This document shows positions 33,176 to 35,336 of a stretch of DNA of 35,336 nucleotides, piece after piece. This stretch comes from Coxiellaceae bacterium (GTDB lineage Bacteria > Pseudomonadota > Gammaproteobacteria > Coxiellales > Coxiellaceae), in the NCBI GenBank assembly GCA_030680235.1, contig JAUXWQ010000002.1:1-35336 (forward strand). Reading direction: 5' to 3'. Both the position numbers and the translations under genes were made by a program. The notes below the pieces were generated by a model that saw nothing but the letters and a program-made list of their open reading frames with translations, did no database searches and was not told the origin of the DNA. Each line of letters begins with the position of its first letter. The stretch's first letter is position 1.

Positions 33176-33811
33176 ATGAGACGATTTTCATTTCGCGATC
33201 AATTTTGTATTCAAGCTAATCATGCGCTGTCGACTATTTTTACAGTGTCGGACAATCCGCGTAAAAATCCAGCAGATAGCATTGCGGAAGAAAATCTAAC
33301 GCGGGATGAGATAAAAAATAGTTTGGGTTGCATGCGCGTGAATCATACCGGTGAAGTGTGTGCACAAGCTTTATATCGTGGACAATTGCTTTCCTCTCGT
33401 TCAAAAAAAACAAAAGCCATGTTAGAAAAATCCTGCGATGAAGAGACGGATCATTTAGCCTGGACAAAAAAGCGTATTGAAGAATTGAATGGAAAAACCA
33501 GCATTTTAAATTTATTTTTTTATAACAATGCTTTTTTTATTGGCGTATTGGCGGGATTGTGTGGTGATCGCTGGAGCTTGGGTTTTGTTGAAGAAACTGA
33601 AATTCAAGTAGCGAAGCATTTAGAGAGCCATTTAGAAAAAATTTCAGAAAAAGATCAAAAAAGCCGTGCTATTATCGCGCAAATGCGAGAAGAAGAAATT
33701 CAGCATGAGCAAGCAGCGGTGACTGCGGGTGCGGCACAATTGCCGTGGATCATTAAAAAATGTATGCGGTTGCATGCGAAAATGATGACAGTCACGGCTT
33801 ATTACTGTTAA
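33176..33811 (+). CDS. coq7: Coq7-type demethoxyubiquinone hydroxylase
   Basis: A di-iron, membrane-bound hydroxylase that adds the last ring hydroxyl in ubiquinone synthesis; E. coli uses the unrelated UbiF instead. The carboxylate-bridged di-iron ligands are visible: Glu60 in 'MRVNHTGEVCAQALYRGQ', 'CDEETDHLAW' (E-x-x-H, about 90-93), 'FVEETEIQVAKHLESHL' (about 138-154) and 'REEEIQHEQA' (E-x-x-H, about 174-177). It has 211 residues. It begins directly after the dut stop with AGGA inside dut as SD. Confidence 0.94.
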   Translation: MRRFSFRDQFCIQANHALSTIFTVSDNPRKNPADSIAEENLTRDEIKNSLGCMRVNHTGEVCAQALYRGQLLSSRSKKTKAMLEKSCDEETDHLAWTKKRIEELNGKTSILNLFFYNNAFFIGVLAGLCGDRWSLGFVEETEIQVAKHLESHLEKISEKDQKSRAIIAQMREEEIQHEQAAVTAGAAQLPWIIKKCMRLHAKMMTVTAYYC

Positions 33812-33825
33812 CTGCACGATGAAAT

Positions 33826-33854
33826 TTTTTAAAAAAACTGCTTGTCATGATCTC
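33826..33854 (+). repeat. Family D 3'-flank motif, copy 2 (after coq7)
   Basis: Starts TTTTTAAAAAAACTGCTTGT and continues CATGATCTC; 28 of 29 bases match the copy after murB, in the same orientation relative to the upstream gene. It starts 14 bp past the coq7 stop. Confidence 0.8.
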
Positions 33855-33888
33855 AGTTCAAAGTGATGTAAGCAGGCAGTCTCATTTC

Positions 33889-33931
33889 TTGATGCAGCAT
33901 GAGCGTAAGCGAGTATTGTAATTGGTCAGTT
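33889..33931 (+). repeat. Family C unit (coq7-anmK spacer, first)
   Basis: TTGATGCAGCATGAGCGTAA, then GCGAGTATTGTAATTGGTCA and GTTAA, a diverged copy with the GGTCAGTTAA tail also seen after the unit at 31927. Confidence 0.7.
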
Positions 33932-33988
33932 AATGGCGTCAACTTAAGCATTTTTACAAAGACATTATTGTCCATTGCATTAAGTGCT

Positions 33989-34020
33989 TTGATGCGAGCG
34001 CGAGTGTAACGAGCGTTTTG
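33989..34020 (+). repeat. Family C unit (coq7-anmK spacer, second)
   Basis: TTTGATGCGAGCGCGAGTGT then AACGAGCGTTTTG, ending at the base before the anmK stop codon. More diverged than the other copies. Confidence 0.6.
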
Positions 34021-35133
34021 TTACGCATAATAAACACCTCCCAAAATACTTTCTTGTGATGCGCCTGTCACGCTTGGTAAATTTCCCATTTTCCTTTCCA
34101 TTGTCTCTTTTGCAAGCCATGCAAAAGCCGCGGCTTCAATCCATTGTGGGTGAATCCCTGCTGTTTCCGTTGAAAGAATTTGATGATGTGGCAAATAATT
34201 TTTTAATCGTTCAATCAAAAATACATTATTCGCACCGCCACCGCAGAGCCATAAATTACCGCTATTGCGCGATGTTTTTTGAATGTCATCAGCAATTGTT
34301 TTTGCAGTGAGCTCGGTCAGTGTGGTTTGGATATTTTCTGCAGGGAGGTGATTGATTGCATTTCCAAGCTTATATTGCAGCCAATCCATATTAAAATATT
34401 CGCGTCCTGTACTTTTTGGAAAAGGTTTTTTAAAATAAGCATCATCTAATAGTGTCAATAATAATTCAGGAATGATTTTTCCAGTGCGTGCCCAGTCACC
34501 ATTTTTATCATACGATTTCCCGGTATGTTTTTCGCACCACTGGTCTAAGAGTGTGTTGGCAGGACCGGTATCAAAGCCAATGATAGGATTGTTTTTTGAT
34601 AAAAAAGTGATATTGGCAATGCCGCCTAAGTTCAATACCCAGCTCGTTTGATCGCGCCCAAATAAATAGGCGTGAAATGCCGGTGTTAATGGTGCGCCTT
34701 GTCCGCCCAGTGCAATATCTCGTCTGCGAAAATCAGCTACCGTTGTGATTTGTGTGCGTGCAACAATAATATTTGGATCCGCAATTTGCAGTGTAAAAGG
34801 ATGGACTCCGTTAGGGGCGTGATAAATAGTTTGCCCATGACTACCAATCGCTGAAATATTGTCGGTAGAAAGCCTCGTATTTTGTAGAACTTTTAACGCA
34901 GCATCCGCAAATAAATGGCCGAGCACAACATCTGTTTCGCCCAAGCGTGTTAAGTCAATATTGCTTCCTTTTAATAAAATCGCAAGTGCGGATTTTATTT
35001 TTTCAGAAAGTGTTATTGAGGCGGTATTAATCAATTGCGGACGATTATTTTCAAATGAAACAAGTGCTGCATCAACGGCATCCATGCTGGTGCCTGACAT
35101 GAGGCCAATGAAGTATTTTTTTTGGTTGTCCAT
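34021..35133 (-). CDS. anmK: Anhydro-N-acetylmuramic acid kinase
   Basis: AnmK cleaves and phosphorylates 1,6-anhydro-MurNAc to MurNAc-6-phosphate in cell-wall recycling. It shows 'FIGLMSGTSMDAVDAALV' (8-25), 'VADFRRRDIALGGQGAPLTP', 'VLNLGGIANITFL', 'GFDTGPANTLLDQW', 'STGREYFNMDW' and 'LPSVTGASQESILGGV'. From ATG 35133 (MDNQKKYFIG) the product has 370 residues (E. coli 369). The frame runs 38 codons further upstream into non-conserved sequence. The RBS is weak. It implies active peptidoglycan turnover, in keeping with murB nearby. Confidence 0.97.
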   Translation of the reverse strand: MDNQKKYFIGLMSGTSMDAVDAALVSFENNRPQLINTASITLSEKIKSALAILLKGSNIDLTRLGETDVVLGHLFADAALKVLQNTRLSTDNISAIGSHGQTIYHAPNGVHPFTLQIADPNIIVARTQITTVADFRRRDIALGGQGAPLTPAFHAYLFGRDQTSWVLNLGGIANITFLSKNNPIIGFDTGPANTLLDQWCEKHTGKSYDKNGDWARTGKIIPELLLTLLDDAYFKKPFPKSTGREYFNMDWLQYKLGNAINHLPAENIQTTLTELTAKTIADDIQKTSRNSGNLWLCGGGANNVFLIERLKNYLPHHQILSTETAGIHPQWIEAAAFAWLAKETMERKMGNLPSVTGASQESILGGVYYA

Positions 35134-35251
35134 GAGTAGGAAAGTCCATTTTGTTAATAATGAAATCAGAAGTGACAGCGACTGTGTCGGAGGTAAGGAG
35201 CTGTGCAAAAATAACTTACCCTTTTTAGCATCACATTGTAACGGCATCTTA

Positions 35252-35336
35252 AAACGTTCTTCATTCGAAAATGCTCGAAATACTTACGAGTATTCCTTCA
35301 CATTTTCTCAATCAGAACGTTTTAATCTACCGTCAC
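35252..35336. repeat. Diverged relative of the nested palindromic element (partial, at window edge)
   Basis: Arms AAAACGTTCT (35259-35268 region) and AGAACGTTTT face each other around TTCGAAAATGCTC, an apex hairpin AATACTTACGAGTATT and ACATTTTCTCAA. TTCGAAAATGCTC and TTTTCTCAA occur at the same relative places in copies 1 and 3, but the arm sequence is different. The right end is cut by the window. Confidence 0.6.

Overview
The window is a chromosomal segment of an AT-rich gammaproteobacterium, most likely an intracellular or host-associated member of the Legionellales (Coxiellaceae/Legionellaceae-like). The grounds are gammaproteobacterial-type proteins (Dut, UvrA, MurB, PcnB, AnmK, a YfhL-type ferredoxin), a Coq7-type ubiquinone hydroxylase, pcnB-folK and coaD-ferredoxin pairs, an ankyrin-type protein, and a 437-residue protein carrying a motif I associate with Legionella/Coxiella ankyrin proteins. 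The lineage is an inference; no database search was possible.

Positions 1-15324 hold the end of tuf and the complete S10-spc-alpha ribosomal supercluster in standard order: rpsJ, rplC, rplD, rplW, rplB, rpsS, rplV, rpsC, rplP, rpmC, rpsQ, rplN, rplX, rplE, rpsN, rpsH, rplF, rplR, rpsE, rpmD, rplO, secY, rpmJ, rpsM, rpsK, rpsD, rpoA, rplQ. Gene order is ordinary but the spacers are not. They are filled with two families of short hairpins: family A, AGACGCGAT-TT-ATCGCGTCT, and family B, TGCGAGC-CGCGGAC-n-GTCCGCG. The rplV-rpsC gap holds about three tandem copies of an extended B unit. A strong intrinsic terminator plus a 173-bp palindromic element separates rpsD from rpoA.

Positions 15325-25753 are mostly minus-strand genes: ssb, an MFS transporter, a hypothetical protein with a possible cysteine-peptidase triad, a small secreted protein, a small membrane protein, a large effector-like protein and murB, with uvrA on the plus strand. 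A group II intron 3' end (domains V and VI) with no reverse transcriptase lies at 23027-23101.

Positions 25754-35336 carry hemE with a closely coupled ankyrin-type gene, an AbrB-PemK/MazF-type toxin-antitoxin pair with a palindromic promoter, arginase, pcnB-folK-coaD-ferredoxin, the ribosomal pair rpmB-rpmG, dut-coq7 and anmK.

The strongest unexplained signal is a dispersed ~175-bp nested palindrome with ends CAGTAATTCCCG/CGGGAATTACTG. There are three copies (13625-13797, about 15455-15613, 29271-29445) and a diverged relative at the right edge. Some arm differences between copies are matched on the other arm, and copies sit directly against rpoA, ssb and pcnB. Further repeat families (C, the 'GAGCATGAGCGTAGCGAGTG' type; D, a 29-bp motif just downstream of murB and coq7) and SD-occluding hairpins in front of two accessory genes add to the picture of a genome whose spacers are colonised by small structured elements. 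I see no rRNA, tRNA or CRISPR array.
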